Assembly (NCBI GenBank): GCA_019636235.1 | Contig: JAHBXW010000006.1 | Location: 1-64,000, forward strand | DNA length: 64,000 nt | Direction of reading: 5' to 3' | From: Planctomyces sp. | GTDB lineage: Bacteria > Planctomycetota > Planctomycetia > Planctomycetales > Planctomycetaceae | Part shown: piece by piece, positions 25,524 to 34,607 of the stretch | Numbering within the stretch: the stretch's first letter is position 1 | Layout: every line of letters starts with the position of its first letter | Program-made: the position numbers and the translations under genes | The notes under the pieces: model-generated | Databases searched by the model: none | The model's input: only the letters and a program-made list of their open reading frames with translations | What the model was told of the DNA's origin: nothing

Positions 25524-27842
25524 TCATTCGCAGACGGCATCCGCCGCCGCGCCGTTCTTCACGCCGACCGGCTGCAGCGGAGATTTCTCAGCGACGAACG
25601 TCTGCACCCGGTCCTCGTGGGCGAACCGCACTGTCACGTTTGTCCGCGAACTGACGCGGCTCACCTCCACGATCGTCCCCAGCCCGTAGCGCGGGTGCCG
25701 GACCAGCATCCCCTCATCGAACCGGTTCGCGTTGGGGGCCGCTGAGGGCTTGCCGCCGTTCAGCAGCTCGGCGCCGGTCATCAGCAATGGGCGCTCGGGA
25801 ACGTCCGCTCGTTTGGCGGCCCCGACAGCATCGTCTTTCTTGTCCGCGGATTCGTCGTCGGACGTGCGTTCGAAGTCGCGGGCCTGGACGTACAGGTCCG
25901 GCACGCCGAGGGCCGTTTCGTCCACCCGGGAGACTTCCGCCTCCGTGGTGAACAGGCTGGGGATGGACGCGAGCGTCCGCCCGCGGAACGTCCGAATGCG
26001 GGTCTGCGTCAGGAACAAGCGCTCTTTCGCCCGCGTCATGCCGACGAACAGCAGCCGCCGCTCCTCCTCAAGCTCGAAGCCGGAAACGTCCCGCAGCGAG
26101 CGTTCATGGGGAATGAGCCCTTCCTCGACGCCCAGCACGAACACGACGCGGAATTCGAGCCCCTTGGCCGAATGCAGCGTCATCAGGGTGACGCTGCCGG
26201 CCGCGTCGTCGACGGAATCGGAATCGCTGATCAGCGCGCACTGTTCGAGGAAGCCGTCGATGGACCGCTCATCGCCGGCCGCTTCATCGTACTGGCGGGC
26301 CGCCGTGATGAGTTCCTGCACGTTGCCCAGCCGCTGCTGGTCCTCTTCACGAGGGCTGTGGATCCAGGCTGCGGCGAGTCCGCTGCGGTCGACGATTTCC
26401 GTCAACAGGTCGCCGACGGAGCCGGACTTCGCGATGTCCAGACGTCCGATGAGTTCCGCGAACGCGCGGAATCCTCGCGCCGCGTTCTTCGACAGCTTGG
26501 GCACATCCCCCGCGCGGCGGCAGGCGTCCAACAATCCGATCCGTTCCAGGTCGGCCCACTGCGCCAGACGGCGCTGGGACGTCTCCCCCAGGCCGCGGAG
26601 GGGCGTGTTGACGGCCCGGGCGAACGCGGCCCGATCGAAGGGATTCGCCGCCAGCCGCAGATAGGCGAGCGCGTCCTTGATCTCCGCGCGATCGTAGAAG
26701 GCCGCGCCGGCCGCGACCTGATAGGGAATCCGCTCGCGGCGCAACGCCATTTCGACCTGTCGCGACAGCGCGTTCACTCGGTAAACGATCGCGAACTCGC
26801 TCCAGGGAATCGCCTGCTCCCCGGCGAGCTGATGAATCCGGCGGGCGATCCCGGCCGCCTCCTGCGAGGCGTCGTCGAAGCAGACGAGTTCGACATCTTC
26901 GCCCGGGGCATTGTCCGTGACGAGCCGTTTCGCCTTCCGCTGCCGGTTGTGGGCGATCAGCCGGTCGGCGGACCGCACGATCGCCTGCGTGCTGCGGAAG
27001 TTCTGCTCCAGCTTGACGACGTGGCAGTCGGGGAATTCGCGTTCGAATCGCAGGATGTTCTCGATCCGCGCGCCGCGCCAGGCGTAGATCGACTGGTCGG
27101 GGTCGCCCGTCGCCTGGATGTTCGGATGCTCCTGCGACAGCGCGGCGATGATGCGGTACTGCGCGGCGTTCGTGTCCTGGTACTCGTCGACCAGCACGAA
27201 CTGGTAGCGGTGGTCGAGCTGGCGACGCAGCTCCGGATGCTCGGACAGCAGGCTGGCGACATGCAGCAGCAGATCGTCGAAGTCGACGGCGTTGGATTCG
27301 AGCAGCCAGCGCTGGTACGCGGGATAGACGTGGGCGACGACCTGGTCCCAGTTGTTGCCGATCCCTTCTTCATACTGCCGCGAGAACTGGTCGGCCGTGA
27401 CGAGATCTCCCTTGAGCTGGCCGATGCGGCCGGCCACGCGATCGGGGGAGTAGTGCGCCGGGTCGTAGTCGAGGTCCTGCAGCACCTGCTTGATCGCGCG
27501 GCGCTGGTCGCTGTCGTCGAGGATGCTGTAGTTCGGCCGCAATCCGACGACTTCGGCGTAGCGGCGGAGCAGCATGGCCGAGAAGCGGTGGAACGTGCTG
27601 ACCCAGACGGGCGCGCCGGGGACGAGTTGATGCACGCGGGAGCGCATCGTCTCGGCGGCTTTGTTGGTGAAGGTGATCGCCAGGATGCTGCGGGGCGAAA
27701 CGCCGCGCTCGATGAGACGGGCGATCCGCCGCGTGACGACGCGCGTTTTGCCCGAGCCCGGACCCGCCAGCACGAGCAGCGGTCCCTCGCCATGCTCCAC
27801 GGCCTCCCGCTGCGCGGGAGTGAGGTCTTCCAGCACGTTCAC
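25524..27842 (-). CDS. UvrD/PcrA-type ATP-dependent DNA helicase
   Basis: A 772-residue SF1A helicase. Motif I AGPGSGKT is at residues 27-33; motif Ia, TFTNKAAETM; motif II VLVDEYQDTN; motif III GDPDQSIYAWRGA; motif IV LEQNFRST; motif V VTLMTLHSAKGLEF; motif VI LLFVGMTRAKERL. The C-terminus carries the PcrA/UvrD Tudor-like domain (LVRHPRYGLGTIVEVS) that binds RNA polymerase. It works in nucleotide-excision and mismatch repair and in removing stalled complexes. Start is GTG 27842 with GGAGAAGG upstream; the frame to 28028 is not homologous. Whether the organism also has Rep cannot be told here. Confidence 0.95.
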   Translation of the reverse strand: MNVLEDLTPAQREAVEHGEGPLLVLAGPGSGKTRVVTRRIARLIERGVSPRSILAITFTNKAAETMRSRVHQLVPGAPVWVSTFHRFSAMLLRRYAEVVGLRPNYSILDDSDQRRAIKQVLQDLDYDPAHYSPDRVAGRIGQLKGDLVTADQFSRQYEEGIGNNWDQVVAHVYPAYQRWLLESNAVDFDDLLLHVASLLSEHPELRRQLDHRYQFVLVDEYQDTNAAQYRIIAALSQEHPNIQATGDPDQSIYAWRGARIENILRFEREFPDCHVVKLEQNFRSTQAIVRSADRLIAHNRQRKAKRLVTDNAPGEDVELVCFDDASQEAAGIARRIHQLAGEQAIPWSEFAIVYRVNALSRQVEMALRRERIPYQVAAGAAFYDRAEIKDALAYLRLAANPFDRAAFARAVNTPLRGLGETSQRRLAQWADLERIGLLDACRRAGDVPKLSKNAARGFRAFAELIGRLDIAKSGSVGDLLTEIVDRSGLAAAWIHSPREEDQQRLGNVQELITAARQYDEAAGDERSIDGFLEQCALISDSDSVDDAAGSVTLMTLHSAKGLEFRVVFVLGVEEGLIPHERSLRDVSGFELEEERRLLFVGMTRAKERLFLTQTRIRTFRGRTLASIPSLFTTEAEVSRVDETALGVPDLYVQARDFERTSDDESADKKDDAVGAAKRADVPERPLLMTGAELLNGGKPSAAPNANRFDEGMLVRHPRYGLGTIVEVSRVSSRTNVTVRFAHEDRVQTFVAEKSPLQPVGVKNGAAADAVCE

Positions 27843-28039
27843 GCCTTCTCCGACTCCGATTCGGTTCCGCTGCGTGCGGCGCTCGCGCCGCACGTACTGC
27901 CGAGTGTATCGCCTGGCGGCGTCGGGCAGCAGGCAACCGGGGGGTTCCATGCGTCGTGCACGCGTCCGCATCTCGGCCACTACATGGTTGGACAACCCGG
28001 CCGCGGCGCTCTCCCAAGCCGACGGCATTGCCGTCGGAT

Positions 28040-29371
28040 TTACGGCCGGGACTCATCCAGTATGGCCGCACGCCACCATTCCGAGGTCACCCCCGCGCGC
28101 GCCAGCGGCTCCTGCAGTTCCGGGGCGACGAACACCCGCACCCGCTTCACGTAGTCGTCGAAACTCGTGCGGGCCAGAGCGTCGATCATCGGCGACACCC
28201 CCCGCAACGGACGGAACGTGTTCTCGCTCGGGAACGACACGTCCACCGCGAACTCCACCTCCCGATGCGGCGGCGGCCCATCCACCAGCACCTGCAGCGG
28301 ATCCACGGACTGCCCCAGTCGCTGGGCCAGCCGTTCGGACAGCTCGGTCGCGCAGCGGACGAGATCCGCGTAAGGGCGACGCGACAGCCGCTCGTAGACC
28401 CCCGCGCCGTTGAGGTGGCTGAACTCCGCGGCCCGCTTGTACAGCCGTCGGCTGCGGCCGAAGACGGCGTCCAGCAGCCGCGCGGCGGGCCGCCCGTCCG
28501 CGGCCGCCTTCAGGGTCTGGATCATGCCGGAATCGACGTCGCGAAACAGGGCGTTCAGGTCGACCTGCTCGCGCAGTTCGAAGAACGCCCGGGCGAATGC
28601 GCTGGTGGCCGAACGGACGGCGTGATGCCAGTAGACTTCGCTGAACATGACGTAGCGGGCGTGCACCATCAGCTCCGCCGCCGTCTTGCCCTTGGACGTG
28701 ATCGCCAGGCCGTCGCCGGCTTCGTTCAGGACCAGCGACTGGATCAGTCGCTGCTTGTCGAAATGACGTCCGTAGGGGACTCCGCAGTGCAGACTGTCAC
28801 GTTCGAGGTAGTCCAGCTTGTCGATGTCGATCGGCCCGGACAGGATCGACTTCAGCACCTTGAGCTCGGGCGTGGGCGCGTAGCCAGCGAGCAGCGAGCG
28901 GACCTGGACGGGGTCGATGTCCCACTCGCGGAGCAGGACCTCGGCCAGATCCGCGCCCTCCGCGAGGAACGCGCCGGCGTGCGTCTCGTGCGCCGGCAGG
29001 CCCAGCCCCAGGTCCTCGATCGGATGGCAGAATGGCCAGTGGCCGATGTCGTGCAACAGCGCGGTGACGATCAGCAGCTCCGCGGACTGCGGGCGGATCA
29101 GCGCCGCGAACCGCGGGTCGTGCGCGAGCTGCCGGAGATACAGCAGCGCGTTGTGATACACGCCCAGCGCGTGCTCGAACCGCGTATGCCGCGCGCCGGG
29201 ATACACCCGCGACACCAGCCCCAACTGGCTGATGTCGGACAGCCGCTGGAACTCCGGCGTATCGATGATGGCCCGCACGCGGGGCGTGAGCGGGACGTTC
29301 TGCTCCTCCGGAATGCGCACGATGGCGCGTCCGGAATCGAGGGCCGCGACTTCTGGGAGATGTGACAGCAT
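28040..29371 (-). CDS. HD-domain phosphohydrolase, SAMHD1/dGTPase-like
   Basis: A 443-residue HD hydrolase. Key motifs: HTRFEHALGVYHN (first His), ALLHDIGHWPFCH (HD pair), and SGPIDIDKLDYLERD (final metal Asp). This arrangement is typical of the SAMHD1-like branch, some of which hydrolyse dNTPs; others act on unknown nucleotides. Residues about 300-440 are a C-terminal helical domain. Start is ATG 29371 (MLSHLPEVAAL); an in-frame extension to 29476 is Arg-rich. It is in a run of minus-strand genes and follows the MddA-like gene by 74 bases. Confidence 0.88.
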   Translation of the reverse strand: MLSHLPEVAALDSGRAIVRIPEEQNVPLTPRVRAIIDTPEFQRLSDISQLGLVSRVYPGARHTRFEHALGVYHNALLYLRQLAHDPRFAALIRPQSAELLIVTALLHDIGHWPFCHPIEDLGLGLPAHETHAGAFLAEGADLAEVLLREWDIDPVQVRSLLAGYAPTPELKVLKSILSGPIDIDKLDYLERDSLHCGVPYGRHFDKQRLIQSLVLNEAGDGLAITSKGKTAAELMVHARYVMFSEVYWHHAVRSATSAFARAFFELREQVDLNALFRDVDSGMIQTLKAAADGRPAARLLDAVFGRSRRLYKRAAEFSHLNGAGVYERLSRRPYADLVRCATELSERLAQRLGQSVDPLQVLVDGPPPHREVEFAVDVSFPSENTFRPLRGVSPMIDALARTSFDDYVKRVRVFVAPELQEPLARAGVTSEWWRAAILDESRP

Positions 29372-29445
29372 GGACAGACGGCGGGAAGGGTCGTCGCGGA
29401 TTGTACGACGTCCCCGGACGGCTGTCCTGTTGCCCGGTGGGAGCA

Positions 29446-30363
29446 TCAGCGGACGCGTTCCAGCGCCGGCTCGCATGCCTCAGAGGCGCGCGGAGGCGCG
29501 GAGGGGGCCGAAGTGCGGACGCGGGCCAGCCGGGGGACGAACATCGGCGCCTGCCGCTGGTACCGCCGGTAGGCCTCTCCGAAGTGCGCCGTCAGATCGC
29601 GCTCCTCCAGGACGGCAGCCCCCAGCATATAGGCCGTCATGCCGACGGCGAACAGCAGCTGACCGGCCGTCATGTGGGGCGTCGCCCAGAAGGCGATCAT
29701 CCAGCCGACGTACAACGGGTGTCGCACGGCGCGATACAGCAGGGGAGTCCGAAACGGCAAAGGCGAATACGGAACACCACGGAAGTGCAGCCACACCTGC
29801 CGCGTCCCGAACAGGTCGAAGTGATTGATCAGCAGACTGACCGCCGGAACCATCAGCCAGCCGGCGGCGAATCCGGTCCACAGCAAGGCGCGGAGACCTG
29901 GCGCAGCAACGTTCCAGACGTCGATCGCGATCGGCTGCCAGAGCGCCATCAGCAGGATCGTCATGCCGCATGACGCGAGCACATAGGTGCTGCGCTCGAT
30001 CGGCGGCGGAACGACCCGTGTCCACAGGCGCTTGAACGCCGGCCGGGCCATGACGGAGTGCTGCAGGCCGAACAGCGCGATCAGCGCCAGGTCGATGACG
30101 ACGGCGACAGCGGGAACCGACGAGGCCGGGCTGGCGATCGTCCTGGGCAGCCACAGGTTCCCCACGAACAGACACAGCACGGCATACACGGCCAGAAACA
30201 ACAGATGGCAGGCGATGCCGTACAGCAGCATGGCGTAACGGGACAGGGTCTCCTCCGAAAAGTAAGAGGGCCGCCCGGGCCGCTGGCGCGCGGCGGCGGC
30301 CGGGAGGGACGTGGATTGAGCGACCGCGCCAGGCGGAACGTCCGCGGCGCGGGGCCGGTTCAT
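29446..30363 (-). CDS. mddA: Methanethiol S-methyltransferase-like membrane protein
   Basis: About 305 residues with five or more membrane segments. Two blocks are characteristic of MddA: IALFGLQHSVMARPAFKRLW followed by ERSTYVLASCGMTILLMALW, and the isoprenylcysteine methyltransferase-type end VRHPLYVGWMIAFWATP then EERDLTAHFGEAYRRYQ. MddA methylates methanethiol to dimethyl sulphide using S-adenosylmethionine. An N-terminal Pro/Arg-rich extension and a C-terminal tail are longer than in other members. Start ATG 30363; GTG 30369 is possible. It follows the kinase gene by about 15 bases and is likely cotranscribed. NnrU-like or other ICMT homologues remain possible, so the symbol is provisional. 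Confidence 0.7.
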   Translation of the reverse strand: MNRPRAADVPPGAVAQSTSLPAAAARQRPGRPSYFSEETLSRYAMLLYGIACHLLFLAVYAVLCLFVGNLWLPRTIASPASSVPAVAVVIDLALIALFGLQHSVMARPAFKRLWTRVVPPPIERSTYVLASCGMTILLMALWQPIAIDVWNVAAPGLRALLWTGFAAGWLMVPAVSLLINHFDLFGTRQVWLHFRGVPYSPLPFRTPLLYRAVRHPLYVGWMIAFWATPHMTAGQLLFAVGMTAYMLGAAVLEERDLTAHFGEAYRRYQRQAPMFVPRLARVRTSAPSAPPRASEACEPALERVR

Positions 30364-30378
30364 AACCACCGGCAGAGT

Positions 30379-32973
30379 TCAGCGCGATTCCGGCAGTTCA
30401 GCGACAACCAGGAACCGCGATTCCTTGCTGGACATTCCCAGCTTGCGGCCCTCGGAGTCGTACGCGTCGACGTTCCAGCCGCCGTTGCGGCCCGGGATCA
30501 GGTTCTCCCGCACCTGGCGTTGGATGTGCTCGGGCGTCTCGGTCAGCTTCAGTCGCGGGGCCGCCGTTTCGGGGAAGGCGAACATCGCCTGAGTCGGGTG
30601 CGGCGATTCCGTGACATACATCAGTTGCACGACGTACCGCGTCGCGCCCTCCACCGGCGACCAGACGAACTCAACCTCCGACAAATCGACATTCGCCCCC
30701 GCCACGGGCGATTCCAGTCGGATCTCATCGGCGAATCGCAGCTCCACGGCGGGGAGTTCCATCACGCCGCCCCGCACGTCGATCTCCGTCGGCCAGTTCT
30801 GCGTGTCGACCTGCAACCGCCGGGCGGCCGCTTCGACCTGATCGTCCCACCGACTGTGAAAGCCTCGGACGGCCAGCCGATAGGTTCCATCAAGGATCGG
30901 AACGTCGACGGCCTGCCCGCTGCGAATGGGAATCTGCCGGGGCAGGTTGTGCGACAACCCCCGGTGCGGATCGTCGATTGCGGGATCGCAGACGATCAGC
31001 GTCAGCTCGACGCCCATGCTCGGGGGGAGGTCCACGCCCTGGACGGCGAACCGAAGGCTGCCGCGCTGCGCGGGAACCGGATCAGGCGACAGCCGGCGGA
31101 CGGCCGCGTCCGCCTCCGCGACGAGCTGGCACTCTTCAGCATCGGGGGCGTCAAACAGCGAGTTCGAGGCGCCGCGGGCGAGCTTGATGCCGCCCACGAT
31201 GGGATAGACCTCGCGCATCAGCTCCCGCGCCTGGCGATACGACTCCAGCGCCGCAGCGGGCTGACCAGCCTGTTCGAGCCGCCGACCCAGCGCGAGCGCC
31301 GCCTTTCCCCGGTTCCATTGCGGCTGGTTGACGCCGTCGGCCAGCAGCCGCAGCTCATCGTCGGGACCGACGGGCAGCCGGGCGAGGTGCGTCGCGTCGA
31401 CGCGGGTCCAACTGCGATCGGTTCCCAGTGCGAGGTTGATCGCCTGCAGCGCGGCGTCGGCGTCCGCCCGTTGATTGTCCGGCAGGTCGCCGAGCAGTGC
31501 GATTTCCAGCCGCGTGCGCGCGAGCCGCAGCGCCTCCCGGGGAACGGTTCCGCGAAACTCAAGCGATCGGCTCGGAGACGCGTCCCGCAGCCGGGCGACG
31601 AGGGCCTGCGCGACGAGCGCGTCATACCGACCGAAGGAGGCCTCCGGGGCGGCGTCAATGACCCGGAGTGCGATGCCGACCGCTGCGTCCGGATCGGGAT
31701 GGCGCCGGACGGTTTCCGAGAGCCGGCCCGTGAGGTCGGCTCGCTGCGTCTCGTCGGCCCGGTCCAGCGCCCGGAGATAGACGCGGCCGGCAAGGTCCGT
31801 CTGCCCCGCAGCGAACTCCTCATCGCCCCAGGCGACCAGTTCCGCATAGGACTTGTCGAACATCCGCGGAGCGAGAGCCAGCATCAGGACAGCCGTGGCG
31901 GCGGACGCGGCCGCCAGCTTCCAGTGCCGTCGGCACCACAGCGCGCCGCGCCGCAACCAATGTCGGCGCCGCGCGACAAGCGGCTCCCCCGCTTCGTACC
32001 GCCGCAGATCCTCCAGCAGCGCGCTGACGCTCGCGTACCGCCCCTGGGGCGTCTTGGCCAGCATCGTCAGACAGATCGTCTCCAGGTCCCTGGGGATGCG
32101 GCGGTCAATCGACCGCAGCGGCGCCGCCTCCTCATTCAGCAGCCGCACCAGCGTGTCGGCCGCCGTCCGCGACGCGAATGGCGATCGGCCGGCCAGCATC
32201 TCGTACAGCAACAGGCCCAATGAGTGAATGTCGGTTCCCTCGCCGACGAGGGCCGCGTCGCCGCGCGCCTGTTCCGGCGACATGTATTGCGGCGTGCCCA
32301 GCATCTCGCCCGAACCGGTCAATTGAGACGCCTGGCGGACATCCCGCGCCAGCCCAAAGTCGCTGACGAATGCATGGCCCGAACCGTCCAGCAGGACGTT
32401 GGCGGGCTTGAGGTCGCGATGGATGATGCCCTGGGCGTGGGCGTGCTGGACGGCGCCGGCCACCTGCCGGAGGATCGCCACCGACTGCGACGGGGGCAGC
32501 GGGCCGCGCTTGAGCAGAGCCGAGAGCGGTTCGCCGTCGATGAAGTCCATCGTGAAGTACGGTTCGCCGCCCGTCTCGCCGACCTCGTGGATCGACACGA
32601 TGTGCGGATGCCGCAGCCGCGCGAGATGCCGGGCCTCATCCTGGAACCGCTTCAGCAGCGCATCAGGCAGCCGGTCGGACGCGCGAAGCACCTTGAGCGC
32701 CACGCGCCGCGCCAACGACCGCTGCAGGACCAGGTAGACGACGCCCATCCCGCCGCGCCCGAGTTCGCGTTCGATCTCGTAGTCGCCAGGCAGTCGGGGC
32801 GGCGCTCGATCCGGCGTCTGCGTGTCGAGTTCGCAGCCCGTTTCCACAAACAGGTCTTCCAGCGCCGCATGACCGGCGATCGCCAGTTCGAACTCGGCTT
32901 CGAGTTCGCGGGGCACGGCGGGAGATCGGCCGGCGAGCCGCTCGGCGATCAGGCTTTCCAGGGTCGGAGTCAT
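30379..32973 (-). CDS. Membrane Ser/Thr protein kinase
   Basis: An 864-residue PKN-type kinase. Residues 1-60 are a helical N-terminal domain. Kinase domain about 64-325: ELGRGGMGVVYLVLQ, RRVALKVL (Lys), IIHRDLKPANVLL, VSDFGLARD, PQYMSPEQ. A membrane segment lies near 355-375 (LAAASAATAVLMLALAP). The extracytoplasmic half contains TPR-like helices (VYLRALDRADE onward) and a C-terminal beta-domain with GANVDLSEVEFVWSPVEGATRYVVQLM (fibronectin type III-like). Its ATG overlaps the stop of the ECF sigma gene (ATGA). In planctomycetes such sigma-kinase pairs are known, and the kinase is thought to control the sigma factor. Confidence 0.92.
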   Translation of the reverse strand: MTPTLESLIAERLAGRSPAVPRELEAEFELAIAGHAALEDLFVETGCELDTQTPDRAPPRLPGDYEIERELGRGGMGVVYLVLQRSLARRVALKVLRASDRLPDALLKRFQDEARHLARLRHPHIVSIHEVGETGGEPYFTMDFIDGEPLSALLKRGPLPPSQSVAILRQVAGAVQHAHAQGIIHRDLKPANVLLDGSGHAFVSDFGLARDVRQASQLTGSGEMLGTPQYMSPEQARGDAALVGEGTDIHSLGLLLYEMLAGRSPFASRTAADTLVRLLNEEAAPLRSIDRRIPRDLETICLTMLAKTPQGRYASVSALLEDLRRYEAGEPLVARRRHWLRRGALWCRRHWKLAAASAATAVLMLALAPRMFDKSYAELVAWGDEEFAAGQTDLAGRVYLRALDRADETQRADLTGRLSETVRRHPDPDAAVGIALRVIDAAPEASFGRYDALVAQALVARLRDASPSRSLEFRGTVPREALRLARTRLEIALLGDLPDNQRADADAALQAINLALGTDRSWTRVDATHLARLPVGPDDELRLLADGVNQPQWNRGKAALALGRRLEQAGQPAAALESYRQARELMREVYPIVGGIKLARGASNSLFDAPDAEECQLVAEADAAVRRLSPDPVPAQRGSLRFAVQGVDLPPSMGVELTLIVCDPAIDDPHRGLSHNLPRQIPIRSGQAVDVPILDGTYRLAVRGFHSRWDDQVEAAARRLQVDTQNWPTEIDVRGGVMELPAVELRFADEIRLESPVAGANVDLSEVEFVWSPVEGATRYVVQLMYVTESPHPTQAMFAFPETAAPRLKLTETPEHIQRQVRENLIPGRNGGWNVDAYDSEGRKLGMSSKESRFLVVAELPESR

Positions 32974-33515
32974 AGGAGCTTCCCGAGTTCCACGAGGGCG
33001 CGGGCCGCGAGTTTGCGAACCGCCCCCGACGTGCGTTCCATCCGCTCCGCCGTGTCTTCGGCGCTCAGCCCTTCGAAATACCGATGCAGCAGGACCAGTC
33101 GATGGTCCGGTTCGAGCTGCTGGAGCGCCTGCTCCACGCGGGCCCGATCCTCGATGCGGGCGAACGCCGACACCGGGCCGGTCGGACTCGACCGGGGAAC
33201 CTCGACGGCCTGACGTTTGCCGGCGGCGAACCGGTCATGGGAATCGCGAAGGCGATTCTCCGCGATCCGGCACAGCCACCTGAGGAACGCGCCGTCCTCG
33301 ACATAGTCGAACTGATCGAAACTCCTGTGGGCGCTGAGATACGTCTCCTGAAGCACGTCTTCGGGATCGACGCGAGCGGCCAGGCCCGCCCCGAGCCGCA
33401 CGCGAATGAACATCAGCAAATGATCGACGTGCAGTGCGAACAGGCGGTCATAAGCGGCGCGGTCGCCGGCTCGGGCCTGTTTCCAAAGCACGCGGGTGAT
33501 CGAAGCGGAGGACAT
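32970..33515 (-). CDS. ECF-type sigma factor linked to a Ser/Thr kinase
   Basis: A 181-residue sigma factor. Region 2 is about residues 10-85: YDRLFALHVDHLLMFIRVRL, then VDPEDVLQETYLSAHRSFDQFDY, and GAFLRWLCRIAENRL. Region 4 is about 115-175: LEPDHRLVLLHRYFEGLSAEDTAERMERTSGAVRKLAARAL. Start ATG 33515; the frame continues to 33746 without homology. Its last codons overlap the kinase start by four bases, indicating translational coupling and a functional pair. No anti-sigma gene is adjacent, so regulation is probably by the kinase. Confidence 0.92.
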   Translation of the reverse strand: MSSASITRVLWKQARAGDRAAYDRLFALHVDHLLMFIRVRLGAGLAARVDPEDVLQETYLSAHRSFDQFDYVEDGAFLRWLCRIAENRLRDSHDRFAAGKRQAVEVPRSSPTGPVSAFARIEDRARVEQALQQLEPDHRLVLLHRYFEGLSAEDTAERMERTSGAVRKLAARALVELGKLL

Positions 33516-33857
33516 TCGCAGGACGCCTCGGCGGATGCGGGCCGTCTGAACGAAACAGCGGAAAGCCGCGTCGCCCGTCCCGTGAATTTCAGAAAGATTT
33601 CCTGCGAAAGGCCAGCCCGGCCGCCTGTCGCGGAACAGCGGGCGGCGCCCCGAAGCCCGCTGCAACCGCAAGGCGGACAGCGAACTGCGCACGTTTCGGG
33701 CGTCGGTGTCCGATGCCGCGCCGGCCGTTCCAGCGGAGGTCCTCACGGAATTGAAGATTCATCGCCCAAACGGATAATGGTCATCGTCGAACGGACCTGC
33801 GAGCCGAGGGCTGACGTCGCAGCAGCGGCGTTCGTCGACCGTGTGGCGAGGTGGATT
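33516..33857. other. Divergent intergenic region between sigma-kinase and two-component genes
   Basis: 342 bases separate the minus-strand sigma factor and plus-strand response regulator. No open frame is convincing, although both genes have in-frame extensions across it. It should carry both promoters; ATAATGG at 33775 is the most AT-rich point but no -35 partner was found. Confidence 0.4.
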
Positions 33858-34595
33858 ATGGAAGGCCTGGACGGGCGGCGCCCATCGCTTCTGGTCGTCG
33901 ATGACGAAATCGACACCTGTCGGAACCTGGCCGACATTCTTGAAGAGTTCGACTACCACGTCGATGTCGCCGAGAGCGGCGAAGCGGCGCTGGACCTGGT
34001 CCGGCGGACGGCCTACGACATCGCCCTGCTGGACCTGAAAATGCCGGGCATGGACGGCATGACGCTTTGCCGGGAGATCCGCAAGCTGCAGTCGAGCACT
34101 GTCGCGCTGATCGTGACGGCCTACGCGACGCCGCGGACGCAATCCGAGGTGCTGGCGGCCGGGGCGCTGGAAGTGCTGCCCAAGCCGGTGGACCTGGGAC
34201 GGCTGCTGCCGCTGCTGCAGAATGTCGTCTCGCAACCGCTGGTGCTGATCGTCGACGACGACGACGCGCTGCGGCAGTCGCTGTGGGATCTGCTGCGGCA
34301 TCAGCAATACCGGGTGGGTCTGGCGGAGTCCTGGGAGGACGCGAACCGGCATCTGGGTTCGCAGAACTATGAAGTCGTGCTGGTCGATCTGCGGCTGCCC
34401 GACGGCAGCGGCCGGGATGTGCTGGAGTCGATCCGGCGGGAGCATCCCGATGCGCGGACGGTGCTGATCACGGGGCATCGCGACGAAATGACGGCGGGGG
34501 GCGAGGAGATTCCGGCGGATGCGGTGTGCTACAAGCCGTTCGACATGCCGCAATTGCTGGAGACGATTGACCGGTTGACGCACGCGGTTCGCTGA
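33858..34595 (+). CDS. Response regulator with two receiver domains and no output domain
   Basis: A 245-residue protein. First receiver, residues about 8-122: LLVVDDE (acidic pair), LLDLKMPGMDG (phospho-Asp), LIVTAYATPR (Thr), EVLPKP (Lys). Second receiver, about 130-243: VLIVDDDDALRQ, VLVDLRLPDGSG, VLITGHRDEM, VCYKPF. Both have all catalytic residues. There is no DNA-binding or enzymatic domain, so it may be a phosphate sink or shuttle. Start is ATG 33858 with AGGTGG upstream; ATG 33777 in the same frame is possible and would add 27 residues. It precedes the hybrid kinase by 12 bases. Confidence 0.88.
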   Translation: MEGLDGRRPSLLVVDDEIDTCRNLADILEEFDYHVDVAESGEAALDLVRRTAYDIALLDLKMPGMDGMTLCREIRKLQSSTVALIVTAYATPRTQSEVLAAGALEVLPKPVDLGRLLPLLQNVVSQPLVLIVDDDDALRQSLWDLLRHQQYRVGLAESWEDANRHLGSQNYEVVLVDLRLPDGSGRDVLESIRREHPDARTVLITGHRDEMTAGGEEIPADAVCYKPFDMPQLLETIDRLTHAVR

Positions 34596-34607
34596 GGGGA
34601 GCCGAGC

